Positions 17,447 to 26,768 are shown, counted from the stretch's first letter. The stretch: 64,000 bases of DNA from Candidatus Magnetominusculus dajiuhuensis (GCA_015233465.1 JADFXP010000004.1:1-64000), one strand, 5' to 3'. Made by a program: numbers and translations. The notes: generated by a model not told the origin, from the letters alone.

Positions 17447-18798
17447 CATCTAATCTGTCAGATCTTTCATTTGATGATATCTTAAAACGTCTTCAATCAT
17501 GCCGAAATATGCTCTTGGAAAAAATAAAGACAGAGGAATCGAGAGATATTGACGAAGTTTTAACTCTATTAAAAGAGAAGTCTGATAAAATATGCTATGG
17601 CTATGAGATTAAACCTGAGTCTCCCCGACCTGAATATTTAAAGCAATGGAAAGATTATTTGAAAGGTGAAGATGAAGAACCTACTTTACGTGTAGTACGA
17701 TACCTCTGCTGGGATTCTGATATTGCTTCAAGCAAAGAATTCCTTGAATATATATATAAGAAACAGGAAACACTTAGACCTCGTTCTTTAGTGGGGATTG
17801 TAAGGGCTTGTCATATGAAATGGAAGTCAAGCAAAGATAATAGAGAAATAGTTAAAAGCCTGTTAATTAGATTTAAAAAAGGCTCTCATAAAATTATTGA
17901 TAAATGGAATAAGAATAATAATTCACGAGAAATGATTTTAGGTTTAGAAGGTCATAAGTTATTTGCTGATGAAATGGTGAGAGATTATAATAAAATCAAA
18001 GAATATCTTGAATCATGGGCAGTTGATGAACAAACAGAATATTTTTCTGAATCAATCTGGCATGCTGTCAATTTATGTATGAGGGATACTAATAAAATTA
18101 TATATTTGTTTACAGAAATTCTTCATTGGCAATTATGGGAAGATTTTCAATTTAGGCATATAATCAAATTTCTAATTCTTGATAATTTTTATAATAACAA
18201 TGAATCATCAAAAGAAATATTAATAAATTTTGTAAAATCAGATAACCGATTGGGAGATCCTCGTTTGCCACGAAATGAAACAAATTGGTTTACAATGGAT
18301 AATGATGAGGCGCGAAGCCGTTTTATTCAGTGGCTTGCAAAAGAGGATATTGAATTTTTTATTAATTATGTGCTGCCTAAAGATAGCGATAAACATGATC
18401 GCAGGTTTTGGCTTGGTTATTTGAAAAATTGTAAGGACTCTCAAATAATGCTCTGCCAAGATGATGAAAATAAAATAAAAAGGTCAGAATCTTTTAAAAA
18501 GGGCGAATTAAAAATATCTCATCTCGGTAGAACTAAAAATAAACATGAAAATAGTGTCTTGCTGCTTGATTTTGGCACAATCGTGGCTGTTGAATTTAGT
18601 TTTGTAGGAGCAGTATATCTGTATGAGGCTTTTCAATTTAAAGAGATTATGCCTAATTTCAGGAGCAAGGATTCCTATAGCGAAAGAGATTTTAAAGTCA
18701 AAGATAAGTGTATAGTTAAATTTTGTCATACAGAATCTAAACATTGGCAAGATAACGTAAGAAATATTTTAGCCCAACACGACATAAGACCAGAATAA
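17443..18798 (+). CDS. zorC: Zorya anti-phage system protein ZorC (EH-signature)
   Basis: A 451-aa cytoplasmic protein with the EH-signature pattern characteristic of ZorC: DPRLPRNETNWFTM, then RFIQWLAKEDIEFFI and DRRFWLGYLKNC in the second half. The remainder is mostly alpha-helical without catalytic motifs. ZorC is understood to bind DNA and work with ZorD after the ZorAB motor is triggered. It overlaps zorB by 4 nt and is followed by zorD after 4 nt, so the three are translationally linked. It is somewhat shorter than the E. coli protein as I recall it. Confidence 0.85.
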   Translation: MTSNLSDLSFDDILKRLQSCRNMLLEKIKTEESRDIDEVLTLLKEKSDKICYGYEIKPESPRPEYLKQWKDYLKGEDEEPTLRVVRYLCWDSDIASSKEFLEYIYKKQETLRPRSLVGIVRACHMKWKSSKDNREIVKSLLIRFKKGSHKIIDKWNKNNNSREMILGLEGHKLFADEMVRDYNKIKEYLESWAVDEQTEYFSESIWHAVNLCMRDTNKIIYLFTEILHWQLWEDFQFRHIIKFLILDNFYNNNESSKEILINFVKSDNRLGDPRLPRNETNWFTMDNDEARSRFIQWLAKEDIEFFINYVLPKDSDKHDRRFWLGYLKNCKDSQIMLCQDDENKIKRSESFKKGELKISHLGRTKNKHENSVLLLDFGTIVAVEFSFVGAVYLYEAFQFKEIMPNFRSKDSYSERDFKVKDKCIVKFCHTESKHWQDNVRNILAQHDIRPE

Positions 18799-18802
18799 AA
18801 AT

Positions 18803-21800
18803 ATGACATGGCAATTAAAAGAAATATGTGAGGGAACATTTTTAACTGCTGAGACCTATGGAGTTTGGATCAGAGGTCATAATAGCAGTTATGAAAAGCC
18901 AATTACACGTCTTGGGCGGTTACTGCCGACTCTTATTCCACAATTGTTGGAAATGGGTATTGCTGTTAATGAAGATAATAATATTAGAATTTCGTATGAT
19001 AGTTTTGTTGAACTTGAAGATAATGATATTGATGCCTTTGAAAATATAGTGCAATGGTCTCCATTTGCTATTGAGTTAAAAACATCTGGTTCAATGGGGA
19101 TGTCTGGGTTTCATTATGAAATACGTTTATATTGGGGTAGAGGACAGATTTATTATGAAAGAATAGGTTGTTTTTTAAAACATAGGAATAAATATTACCG
19201 CCTTGATAAACAAACATTTACTCTTATTGAAGAAATAGAGAAATTTAACTTATTGTCAGATGAAGAACAGAAAAAATTTAAAAATGCTCTGCTTTCATTT
19301 TCAAAAATCAAAGGATTATCAAAAGAAATTGGGGCTGAAATAGACCTTTATATTAAAGATCAAACGGTTATTATTCCAGCAAAGATTGGACTTGATATTA
19401 TTGATGAGAAAGATGGCAGAGTTACATTCGTCCCTAAAATAGATAATGTCCCTCCTGAAGGTATGTTAGAGGCATTTCTTGAAAGCGGTGATGTGAATGA
19501 AGTATATACTGTTCCTATATCAGATGGAGGACGTGTAAGGGTATTACTTAACGATGAACAAAAAGAAGTCCTCCGTCGTATGCAAAAGGTCAGGCATGTT
19601 GGAGGGCTTGAAAAGGCAAAGGTACTTTCAAACCCTCATTCAGCATTTGATGGTGTTGCAAATTCAATTGATATTGATTTAAGTAAATATGGAGGAAGGG
19701 TAAAAGGGATAGGTGATTTTCCCTTTGTCTCTCAACCTTTTGTTAATTATGGAACTGGTGGTTTTTTTATTGATGATGATCTTGATTATAACACAAGTAA
19801 TGAAAAAGATAAACAGACCAAAAAATTTGATGTTGGAATTAGATGTACTTATAATGATGGAACAACGGAAAACATAAAATTTTGTAATCGTGAAGAGATC
19901 TTGAAATTTAATAATAATATGAAAGTTGCACAAGAAACAAGTAAAGGAACGGTTAATTTAAACGGTAAAACAATTATTATAACTGATGAATTAAAGCAGG
20001 GCATAAATGAGATTATTGAAGGATTTTTCCCTTCAAGACCCAGTTCTGTCTCTAAAAAAGACCCAAAAAAATATCATTACCTTTTAATTTATACGAACGA
20101 AGATAAATTGGAATATGAAGAACGGACTGAAAAGGAAAGGGTCAAAATACAAAAAATAAATAATAATGATTTAAGCATACCAAAAGAGCTTTTAAATGAA
20201 GAATTACTTAAAACACATCAAAAATTAGGATTAAATTGGCTGCAAACAAATTATCTTTTAAATCGCAGTGGATGTCTATTAGCTGATGATATGGGTCTTG
20301 GTAAGACATTACAGATATTAACATTTCTTGCATGGTTGATTGACAGAGGTGGTATCTCTCCAGAAAATGTTGATAAAAAAACACCTCCTTGGAATCCAAT
20401 TCTTATTATCGCCCCTTTAATGCTTTTAGAAGTTGAAACATGGACTAATGATATTAAAACATTCTTTAAGGGAGAAGGAAGTATTTTTACTCCATATGCC
20501 ATATTACATGGCTCTAAAATTAAAGAGTTCCAAAAAAAAGCCGTTAAAGGAAGGGACATAGTAGTTTGTGATTCAGTGCTTGACCTTAAAGAACTATGCA
20601 AATATAGGTTGATAATTACAAACTATGAAACCATAATTAATTATCAACTTTCTTTTAGTGAGATGAAGGATAGATGGTCAGTAGTAGTTACAGATGAGGC
20701 TCAAGAATATAAAACATCAAGTACAAAAATTTCACACGCCATAAAGGCTCTAACTCCAAAGTTTAGAATTGCCAGCACTGGGACGCCAGTTGAAACAAAA
20801 TTAAGCGATTTATGGAATATTATTGATTTTGTACAACCAGGATTTCTTGGTACTGCAGCAGAATTTTCAAAAAATTATGAACGCCCATTTGCAAATGCTT
20901 CAGATGAAAAGACTAAAAAAGAAATCCTTGATGAATTACGTAACCGGCTTTTGTTTGAAAAGCCAGAAGCATATGTTTTACGAAGAGATAAGAAGACAGA
21001 ATTAAAAGATTTACCAAAGAAAATTGAGAATAAGAAAGCGTGTGATTTATCACCTGATCAAGTTGAAAAACACAAAGATTTTGTAAATCAAGTAAATAAG
21101 GGTGGCAAAGGAAATCGTCCATTTGATGTTCTCCCTTTATTAATAAAACTATACCAGCATCCAATGTTATTGAATAAAGAATTTAAAGGTGACATAGACA
21201 AAAAAGAAATAAATGATACCTGTAAAAAAGTACCAAAACTTGAGAAGTTTATTGAAATCTTAGAGGAAATCAAATCAAAAAAAGAAAAAGTCATTATTTT
21301 TACTATTTATATAAACATGCAGCAAATGCTTCAAGCAATAATAAAAACTAAATTTTCAATAGAAGTGGATATAATTAATGGGGGAACTAAGCGGACTGGT
21401 TCTACGTTATATTCTACTAAAATTCGTAAGGAGATAGTTGACAAGTTTTGTAGTTCTATAGGGTTCAATGCAATAATCCTATCTCCAAAAGTTGCTGGGA
21501 CAGGGCTAACCATAAAAGAAGCCAATCATGTTATTCATTATGGCAGGTGGTGGAATCCTGCAACAGAAGGTCAAGCAACGGATAGAGTTTATAGAATAGG
21601 ACAAGAAAAAGATGTTCATGTATATTATCTTATAGCAAAAGACCCAAATGGAGTATTTAAGACCTTTGATGAAAAATTGGATGACTTGATAGAAAAAAGA
21701 AAGAAAATGGCATCTGATTTTTTAACTCCTATGCCTGATGAAGGAACAAATAAAACGGAACTTTTGGATATAATATTGAATGAGAATGAATCAATTAAGG

Positions 21801-22294
21801 TTAATCCTCTGACAAATGAAGACATCCGATTATTGACTGGAGATAGCTTTGAGGCTTTAATAGCTTTAATAGAAGAAAAGAGCGGTTTGAAAACAACATT
21901 GACTCCTTATTCAGGTGATATGGGTATTGATGTAGTTTCTACTGATAAAAAACATATTAGGCTTATACAATGTAAACATACAAGCTGGGATGCTAAAATA
22001 GATGATGACGTTATAGATGAAATGAATAATGCGTTAGATACTTATAGTGGAAGGTTATTGAAAGAGATTAATGATAAAGTTTTATTTGAACTTGTATTAG
22101 TTACAAATGGAAAATTATCATCAAGAGCTATTTCAAATGCAAAAAACTCTGATATTAAAATTATTATTGGCTATAATCTATTAAAGTTGTTAGAGAAAAT
22201 ACCCTGTACTTTAGCTGAAATTTATGAAATTGAGAGTCGCCGTATGAAATCAATGCCTGACGTTAAAGCCAAAGTAATTAATGATATTGAATAG
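18803..22294 (+). CDS. zorD: Zorya anti-phage system protein ZorD (SNF2 helicase with Mrr-like nuclease)
   Basis: A 1163-aa effector. An N-terminal region of about 450 aa precedes a SNF2 helicase: motif I DDMGLGKT ending near T502, motif II DEAQ from D631, and motif VI ATDRVYRIGQ. The C-terminal end carries a PD-(D/E)xK nuclease of Mrr type, with GIDVV (D1043) and QCK (Q1056, K1058). ZorD translocates on and degrades invading DNA. The presence of ZorC and ZorD, and no ZorE, makes this a type I Zorya. The operon spans 14660-22294 with 12-, -4- and 4-nt junctions. All motifs appear intact, unlike many neighbouring cargo genes. Confidence 0.92.
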   Translation: MTWQLKEICEGTFLTAETYGVWIRGHNSSYEKPITRLGRLLPTLIPQLLEMGIAVNEDNNIRISYDSFVELEDNDIDAFENIVQWSPFAIELKTSGSMGMSGFHYEIRLYWGRGQIYYERIGCFLKHRNKYYRLDKQTFTLIEEIEKFNLLSDEEQKKFKNALLSFSKIKGLSKEIGAEIDLYIKDQTVIIPAKIGLDIIDEKDGRVTFVPKIDNVPPEGMLEAFLESGDVNEVYTVPISDGGRVRVLLNDEQKEVLRRMQKVRHVGGLEKAKVLSNPHSAFDGVANSIDIDLSKYGGRVKGIGDFPFVSQPFVNYGTGGFFIDDDLDYNTSNEKDKQTKKFDVGIRCTYNDGTTENIKFCNREEILKFNNNMKVAQETSKGTVNLNGKTIIITDELKQGINEIIEGFFPSRPSSVSKKDPKKYHYLLIYTNEDKLEYEERTEKERVKIQKINNNDLSIPKELLNEELLKTHQKLGLNWLQTNYLLNRSGCLLADDMGLGKTLQILTFLAWLIDRGGISPENVDKKTPPWNPILIIAPLMLLEVETWTNDIKTFFKGEGSIFTPYAILHGSKIKEFQKKAVKGRDIVVCDSVLDLKELCKYRLIITNYETIINYQLSFSEMKDRWSVVVTDEAQEYKTSSTKISHAIKALTPKFRIASTGTPVETKLSDLWNIIDFVQPGFLGTAAEFSKNYERPFANASDEKTKKEILDELRNRLLFEKPEAYVLRRDKKTELKDLPKKIENKKACDLSPDQVEKHKDFVNQVNKGGKGNRPFDVLPLLIKLYQHPMLLNKEFKGDIDKKEINDTCKKVPKLEKFIEILEEIKSKKEKVIIFTIYINMQQMLQAIIKTKFSIEVDIINGGTKRTGSTLYSTKIRKEIVDKFCSSIGFNAIILSPKVAGTGLTIKEANHVIHYGRWWNPATEGQATDRVYRIGQEKDVHVYYLIAKDPNGVFKTFDEKLDDLIEKRKKMASDFLTPMPDEGTNKTELLDIILNENESIKVNPLTNEDIRLLTGDSFEALIALIEEKSGLKTTLTPYSGDMGIDVVSTDKKHIRLIQCKHTSWDAKIDDDVIDEMNNALDTYSGRLLKEINDKVLFELVLVTNGKLSSRAISNAKNSDIKIIIGYNLLKLLEKIPCTLAEIYEIESRRMKSMPDVKAKVINDIE

Positions 22295-22367
22295 ATTGAA
22301 ATTATATTTGATTATCTCTACTATTAAATGAAAAGATTAATATTGTTATAAAGGAAATATAATATAA

Positions 22368-23006
22368 ATGTTATATTTATACATAGATGAAAGCGGGGAT
22401 TTAGGCTTTGATTTTTTTGCAAAAAACCCCTCAAATTATTTCACCATTACCGTCTTGACTGTTCAGGGCGTTGAGAATAATAGAAGGTTGATTAATGCAG
22501 TTAAGAAGACCCTTAAAAGGAAACTCCCAAAAAGACAAGTGGAAATGAAGGGCGCTAAGGACTCAATAAGAGTTAAAGAGTATTTTTACAAGCAAGTTTC
22601 AGATATTCCCTTTGATATATATTCAGTTACCTTGAATAAGAGGCGTGTGTATGACAGTCTCACAAAACAGAAAGATAGAGTTTACAATTTCATCACCCGA
22701 ACCGTACTTGATGAAATTCCATTTGAAAATGCTTTGCTACGCATACAAGTAATTATTGATAAAAGCAAAAGTAAAAAAGAAATCGTAGAATTTAACGATT
22801 ACATCATACGCCATATTAAGGGGCGTATTGACCCGATTGTTCCGCTTGAAATATACCACTATACATCTCACGAGAATTTTGGACTTCAAGCTGTTGATGC
22901 GTTTTCTTGGGGAATATTTAGAAAATATGAAAAACATGATTATGAATGGTTTAATATATTCAAGAGAAAAATAAGATATGATACGATCTACTTACCAGAG
23001 AAATAA
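22368..23006 (+). CDS. DUF3800 domain protein
   Basis: A 212-aa protein with the DUF3800 hallmarks: LYIDESGD at 4-11, YFTITVL, a middle EMKGAKDS, a DKSKSK acidic/basic turn and a C-terminal LQAVDAFSWG. The conserved acidic residues in an RNase H-like arrangement suggest a metal-dependent nuclease, but the activity is not established to my knowledge. AAGGA precedes the ATG. It follows zorD after 73 nt and may be read from the same transcript. A structured RNA candidate begins six bases after the stop, a known association for this family. Confidence 0.85.
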   Translation: MLYLYIDESGDLGFDFFAKNPSNYFTITVLTVQGVENNRRLINAVKKTLKRKLPKRQVEMKGAKDSIRVKEYFYKQVSDIPFDIYSVTLNKRRVYDSLTKQKDRVYNFITRTVLDEIPFENALLRIQVIIDKSKSKKEIVEFNDYIIRHIKGRIDPIVPLEIYHYTSHENFGLQAVDAFSWGIFRKYEKHDYEWFNIFKRKIRYDTIYLPEK

Positions 23007-23011
23007 AAAAA

Positions 23012-23098
23012 GAGCGAGCCCTGTAGGCTTGTTACGCCATGACTTAGCCAACCTACGGAAGGGAACATCATGGACAACCCACAGCGGTCTTACCGCTC
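23012..23098 (+). ncRNA. candidate DUF3800-associated structured RNA
   Basis: Several stems can be drawn. CCCT (23019-23022) pairs with AGGG (23060-23063) around GTAGG (23023-23027) with CCTAC (23052-23056), extended by TTG/CAA with one bulged base. A separate hairpin AGCGGT (23083-23088)/ACCGCT (23092-23097) has a 3-nt loop. GAGCG (23012-23016) could alternatively pair with CGCTC (23094-23098). RNA motifs linked to DUF3800 genes have been described by comparative genomics, as I recall; I cannot check which class this is. Confidence 0.5.
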
Positions 23099-23200
23099 AT
23101 ACATACTATTATTTTAAATGTAATTACTTATGTTTGTCAATAGTAAAATCTTATTGAATCAGATCAGGCACTGTTACTTGACAAACCCATTATCAGGTAG

Positions 23201-23329
23201 GGCAGAATTGGACAAGATTGTTTTGATGCCCTTAATCTTACCGAAGATGAACGCAAAGAAATCTACCGCTCCGTCTGCCGTCTCTTTGGAATAGGATTAA
23301 CAAGGCTAAAAGTGTATGAACTGCACTAA
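23201..23329 (+). pseudogene. remnant resembling the C-terminus of an Eco57I-type methylase
   Basis: After an in-frame TAG at 23198 the frame reads DALNLTEDERKEIYRSVCRLFG and ends at TAA 23327. The pattern 'L.L.e.ER.eiY..v..L' resembles the end of type IIG/Eco57I-like DNA methyltransferases. Only this tail is left, with no start and no catalytic part. The assignment is from memory of the motif and is weak. Confidence 0.3.
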
Positions 23330-23364
23330 AGAGGAGATTAAGTTGTTGATAGAAAAGGATAATA

Positions 23365-23640
23365 ATGCAGGTTGAATATTCAAAACATATAGAAACATGA
23401 ATTACTATGCGGAATATTAATTATGACTTGCCAAAAGAAATATATAATAATGTAGTAGAACGATTTATAGACTCTGAAACAGGGCATACAATCGCAGTAA
23501 TGAAGACAATAATATATGACAAATAGAGAGATGTAATGGTAGCATATAAATATGAGGATATGGATGTTAAGTTGTTGACTATACATCCATTAAAAGAAGG
23601 GTAAAAAGAAAAACGTATTCAATCTGGAAGAAGGTGTTGA
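23365..23640 (+). pseudogene. DUF4258-like toxin gene with three internal stops
   Basis: One frame runs from ATG 23365 to TGA 23638 and reads like a DUF4258/RelE-type small toxin (MQVEYSKHIET, then NINYDLPKEIYNN, DSETGHTIAVMK, VKLLTIHPLKEG, SGRR). It is cut by TGA at 23398, TAG at 23524 and TAA at 23602. In relatives I remember, these sites hold Arg and Gln-type codons, so each stop is one base away from sense. Its usual partner, a DUF2283 gene, follows directly and is intact. The toxin is therefore dead and its antidote kept. Confidence 0.65.
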
Positions 23641-23644
23641 TATA

Positions 23645-23854
23645 ATGGAAGGATTCAAGATTTATTATGATGAGGAAGAAGACATCCTATACCTTGCAAA
23701 AGAGGGCGAAGAAGCAGAAGTCGTTGAATTAGAGACTGGCGTAAATATGGAACTTAACAACAACGGCAAACTCATTGGGGTAGAAGTATTTAAAGCGTCT
23801 CACGTGTTCAAGAATGGCCTTAAACCAATGGAGAAGAAACTCCAATTTGCGTGA
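23645..23854 (+). CDS. DUF2283 family protein, likely antitoxin
   Basis: A 69-aa protein fitting DUF2283: YYDEEEDILYLAKEGEEAEVVELETGVNMELNNNGKLIGVEVFKAS. The 'D.LY' and 'G.l.GvEv' features are the family signature. DUF2283 proteins usually stand beside DUF4258 toxins as the second gene, as here, and are presumed antitoxins. It starts 4 nt after the end of the broken toxin frame. An 'orphan antitoxin' state like this is often seen in decaying modules. Confidence 0.75.
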   Translation: MEGFKIYYDEEEDILYLAKEGEEAEVVELETGVNMELNNNGKLIGVEVFKASHVFKNGLKPMEKKLQFA

Positions 23855-24042
23855 CTATTTTTATTACATTCTCTGATTTATTTATTCAAGAGGAGATTGC
23901 GATTACGGATGGGAAAAGGAATCGATATTTTTTTATAATTTATGTTCTCTTACCTCTAAGTAAAGGAAGCAAAAATAAAAGAGACAAATATTTATTGCAC
24001 GCAGCAAGCCACTTTATAATGTGCAGGGAAGGTTAAAAAGAT

Positions 24043-24753
24043 ATGGACTACATATATATAGCGTTACAAGTAGGCGATCTGTTGAAATATGATGCTGTAG
24101 TTAAACAAATTGATAGAGCAGGAAAATCTATTTTTAAGTTTGAATGTGAAAAATTTCCTAATTAATCAATTTCTTCTGAAAGAGCAAAATTAATCTACGA
24201 TTGGATTTTAACCTTAGCAAAACAAAATATGGAATCTGACATAAGAAATCAACAACTTCTTGATTTTTTAAATTTAATAACACCTGAAAATAAAAAAAAT
24301 GATGTTGATCAAATTGTTAATAAAGTTGTTAAAAATAAATCTCAAATAAATTCTGATTTTAACAACCGTAATTTACACAGCGAAATACATAAGCACTGTA
24401 GTAAGCTATACAAACAATGCAACTATTTTCATGCTGTTTTTGAAGCAGTAAAAACTTATAACAAACTCGTAAAAGAAAAAGCTAAATCTAATAAAGATGG
24501 GGTTGCATTGATGATGGAAGCATGGACAACTAATGGAGTGCTTAAGGTTACATCTTGTCAAACAGATACAGATAAGAATATTCAAGAAGGCATCAAATTT
24601 TTATCTGCTGGACTTATGCAAGCAATAAGAAATCCAACCGCACATGAGCCTGCTTTAGATTGGCCAATATCAAAAGAAGATTGTTTAGACATGCTAAGTT
24701 TTATTTCATATTTACTAAGACAATTAGATAAATCTACATATTATAATCAATAA
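24043..24753 (+). pseudogene. TIGR02391/Abi-like protein with an internal stop
   Basis: The frame from ATG 24043 is interrupted by TAA at 24163 (codon 41) and continues open to 24753. The downstream 174 aa from ATG 24229 carry the TIGR02391 (Ymh) type pattern: LHSEIHKHCSKLYKQCNYFHAVFEAVKTYNKLV, then GVALMMEAW, GIKFLSAGLMQAIRNPTAHEP. This family occurs with abortive-infection and restriction genes. The sequence just after the stop (SISSERAKLIYDWILTLAK) joins smoothly, so one nonsense change explains the break. A truncated product from 24229 is possible but has no clear ribosome site. Confidence 0.6.
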
Positions 24754-24781
24754 GTTCTTGGTTGGTAAATAATTTAGATAA

Positions 24782-24932
24782 TTAGGGACATCTAAGCTAT
24801 TTTATCATTTATAATAATTTTAGTTGAAGGAAAAACATCACTTTGAATGGAACACCAATAAGTTGATATAGCTACTATACTAAATAATTAAGACTCTTCA
24901 TTATTGACCATTGAAGTATTAAACGTCCCTAA
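24782..24932. repeat. MITE-like block with TTAGGGACRT ends
   Basis: TTAGGGACAT (24782-24791) and ACGTCCCTAA (24923-24932) are inverted with one mismatch and bound about 150 bases that hold no gene. They may be ends of a non-autonomous transposable element; I see no flanking duplication. The rest of 24754-25104 holds no gene that I can support. Confidence 0.3.
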
Positions 24933-25104
24933 ATAGCCTTTTTCAATCTGTAACTCATAGTTATATTACTCTACGGAATAGACCCAATATAGGATTATAA
25001 TGTTGGATAGAGCGCATATTGACGAGATTGAAAAATAAAAGGTATATTAGATAATAGAGGTGAACGTATTCTCTTGAGTTTAGATATTTTAAAGGGGCAT
25101 CATT

Positions 25105-26283
25105 ATGCAAAAAGGTGTAAAAGGTGTAAAAGGTGTAAAAGGTGTAACTCCTGATGTCCTTAAATGGGCAAGAGAAACTGCTGGGTATTCGCAGAAAGAT
25201 GTTGCTGATATTCTAAACAAACCTATAGATTTGGTTATTAGCTGGGAAAAAGGTCTCTCATCACCTTCTTATTCACAACTTGAGAATTTAGCCTATAAAA
25301 TATATAAGCGACCTCTTGCACTATTTTTTTTCCCAGAGCCACCTGATGAGCCTGAAATTAAACAGTCCTTTAGAACCCTTCCGCTATTTGAAATTGAAAA
25401 CCTTACTCCAGATACTCGATTTATTATTAGAAAAGCTAAGGTAATGCAAATTTCACTTAGTGAACTTACTGATGGAATTAACCCTTCTGAAGAGAAAATC
25501 TTTAAAGATATTTCTGTTGATAAGCATATGAAAATATCTGATTTAGTGAAAATTGTACGAAGATATTTAGGGATTTCCATAGATGACCAAATTAAATGGA
25601 AAAAAAATGAAGATGCTCTAAAGATTTGGCGTGAAGCAATTCAGGATAAAGGGGTTTTTGTTTTTAAAAATTCAATTAAACAAAAAGAAGTTAGTGGATT
25701 TTGTTTATCTGATAAAATCTTCCCTATTATTTATTTAAACAATAGTGTATCTGCTAATAGGCAAATATTTACACTTTTTCATGAATTGGCGCATGTTTTA
25801 TTAAATGCGAATGGTCTTACTAAACAAGATGATGGATATATTGATTTTTTAGAAGGTGAATCTAAAGAAATAGAGATTTTTAGTAATCGGTTTGCTGGAG
25901 AGTTTCTTGTCCCAAATGATGATTTTGAGCAAAATATTGATAATAATATCCCTGATGATCAATCAATCTTAGATTTGTCAAATAGATATAAAGTAAGCTG
26001 TGAGGTTATATTAAGAAGATTTTTAGATAAAGGACTAATCAATCATAAGTATTATTCTTTAAAAGTAGGGCAATATTCTAATGAAAGAGAGGGAAAAAAG
26101 AGTAAAGGTGGAGGCGGTGATTATTATGCTACACAGGCTGTATATTTAGGCACACATTTTTTAAATTTAGTATTCAGCAAATATTATCAAGGGCGTGTAA
26201 CAAAAGAACAACTTAGCGATTGTCTAAACATTAAGGCAATAAATCTTGATAAAATTGAATCAGTTGTTTTTTCAAGAGGTTAA
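25105..26283 (+). CDS. XRE-HTH/ImmA-IrrE-type zinc metallopeptidase
   Basis: A 392-aa protein. An N-terminal Xre-type helix-turn-helix (about 15-70: LKWARETAGYSQKDVADIL, SWEKG) is followed by an ImmA/IrrE-like zinc peptidase domain with HELAH at 226-230 (H226, E227, H230) and a downstream conserved EANRFA-like EIFSNRFAGEFLVP. Such fusions act as antitoxin or anti-repressor regulators. It forms a pair with the DUF4411 gene 5 nt downstream, a known toxin-antitoxin arrangement. The first codons are an in-frame 9-bp tandem repeat coding Lys-Gly-Val. The ATG is preceded by AAAGGGG, about 8 nt upstream. Confidence 0.85.
   Translation: MQKGVKGVKGVKGVTPDVLKWARETAGYSQKDVADILNKPIDLVISWEKGLSSPSYSQLENLAYKIYKRPLALFFFPEPPDEPEIKQSFRTLPLFEIENLTPDTRFIIRKAKVMQISLSELTDGINPSEEKIFKDISVDKHMKISDLVKIVRRYLGISIDDQIKWKKNEDALKIWREAIQDKGVFVFKNSIKQKEVSGFCLSDKIFPIIYLNNSVSANRQIFTLFHELAHVLLNANGLTKQDDGYIDFLEGESKEIEIFSNRFAGEFLVPNDDFEQNIDNNIPDDQSILDLSNRYKVSCEVILRRFLDKGLINHKYYSLKVGQYSNEREGKKSKGGGGDYYATQAVYLGTHFLNLVFSKYYQGRVTKEQLSDCLNIKAINLDKIESVVFSRG
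25111..25146 (+). repeat. four tandem copies of AAAGGTGTA at the start of the ImmA gene
   Basis: Four perfect 9-bp units encode Lys-Gly-Val repeats right after Met-Gln. Being a multiple of three, copy-number changes would lengthen the N-terminus without shifting the frame. The tract may also copy part of the ribosome-site-like sequence (AAAGG). Confidence 0.8.
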
Positions 26284-26288
26284 AGTAA

Positions 26289-26768
26289 ATGGTTTATATA
26301 TTTGATACTAGTTCGCTTCTTACTTTGCAGAATTATTATCCAGATCAATTTCCTTCTTTTTGGATTGTATTTAATAATTTTGTCCAAAACAATAAAATAT
26401 TATCAGTTAAAGAGGCTTTTGGTGAGATTGATGAAAGGATAACTAAGCCACATTTATTTAACTGGTGTAAATTAAATAAAAATATTTTTCTTATACCAGA
26501 TGAAGATGAAACAATATTTCTTGCAGATATTTTTAAAGTTCCACGTTTTTTGGATTTAGTTAATCAGAAATCAAGACTTAGAAATAAACCAATTGCAGAT
26601 CCTTTTATTATTGCTTCAGCTAAAATAAAAAATGGCTGTGTTGTAACAGAAGAGAGTAAGAAAATTAAAACTCTTGATGCTCCAAGAATTCCAAATGTCT
26701 GTGATTATTTTAACATTAATTATATGAACCTTGAAGGTTTTATGGTTAAAGAAGGCTGGAAATTTTAA
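26289..26768 (+). CDS. DUF4411 PIN-like protein, likely toxin
   Basis: A 159-aa protein of the DUF4411 family, a PIN-like RNase fold. It opens with YIFDTSSLL (D6, the first PIN acidic residue), has EAFGEIDER, then the late KPIADPFIIASAKIKNGCVVTEES, where the Asp supplies the metal site. It sits 5 nt after the HTH/ImmA gene, the standard pairing in which it is the toxin. All acidic residues expected are visible, so it should be active if expressed. Confidence 0.8.
   Translation: MVYIFDTSSLLTLQNYYPDQFPSFWIVFNNFVQNNKILSVKEAFGEIDERITKPHLFNWCKLNKNIFLIPDEDETIFLADIFKVPRFLDLVNQKSRLRNKPIADPFIIASAKIKNGCVVTEESKKIKTLDAPRIPNVCDYFNINYMNLEGFMVKEGWKF

Noticed and set aside
23851-24036. 61-codon open frame after the DUF2283 gene
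   Set aside because: It overlaps the end of that gene by 4 nt but shows no family pattern and odd composition; probably chance or part of the decayed region.
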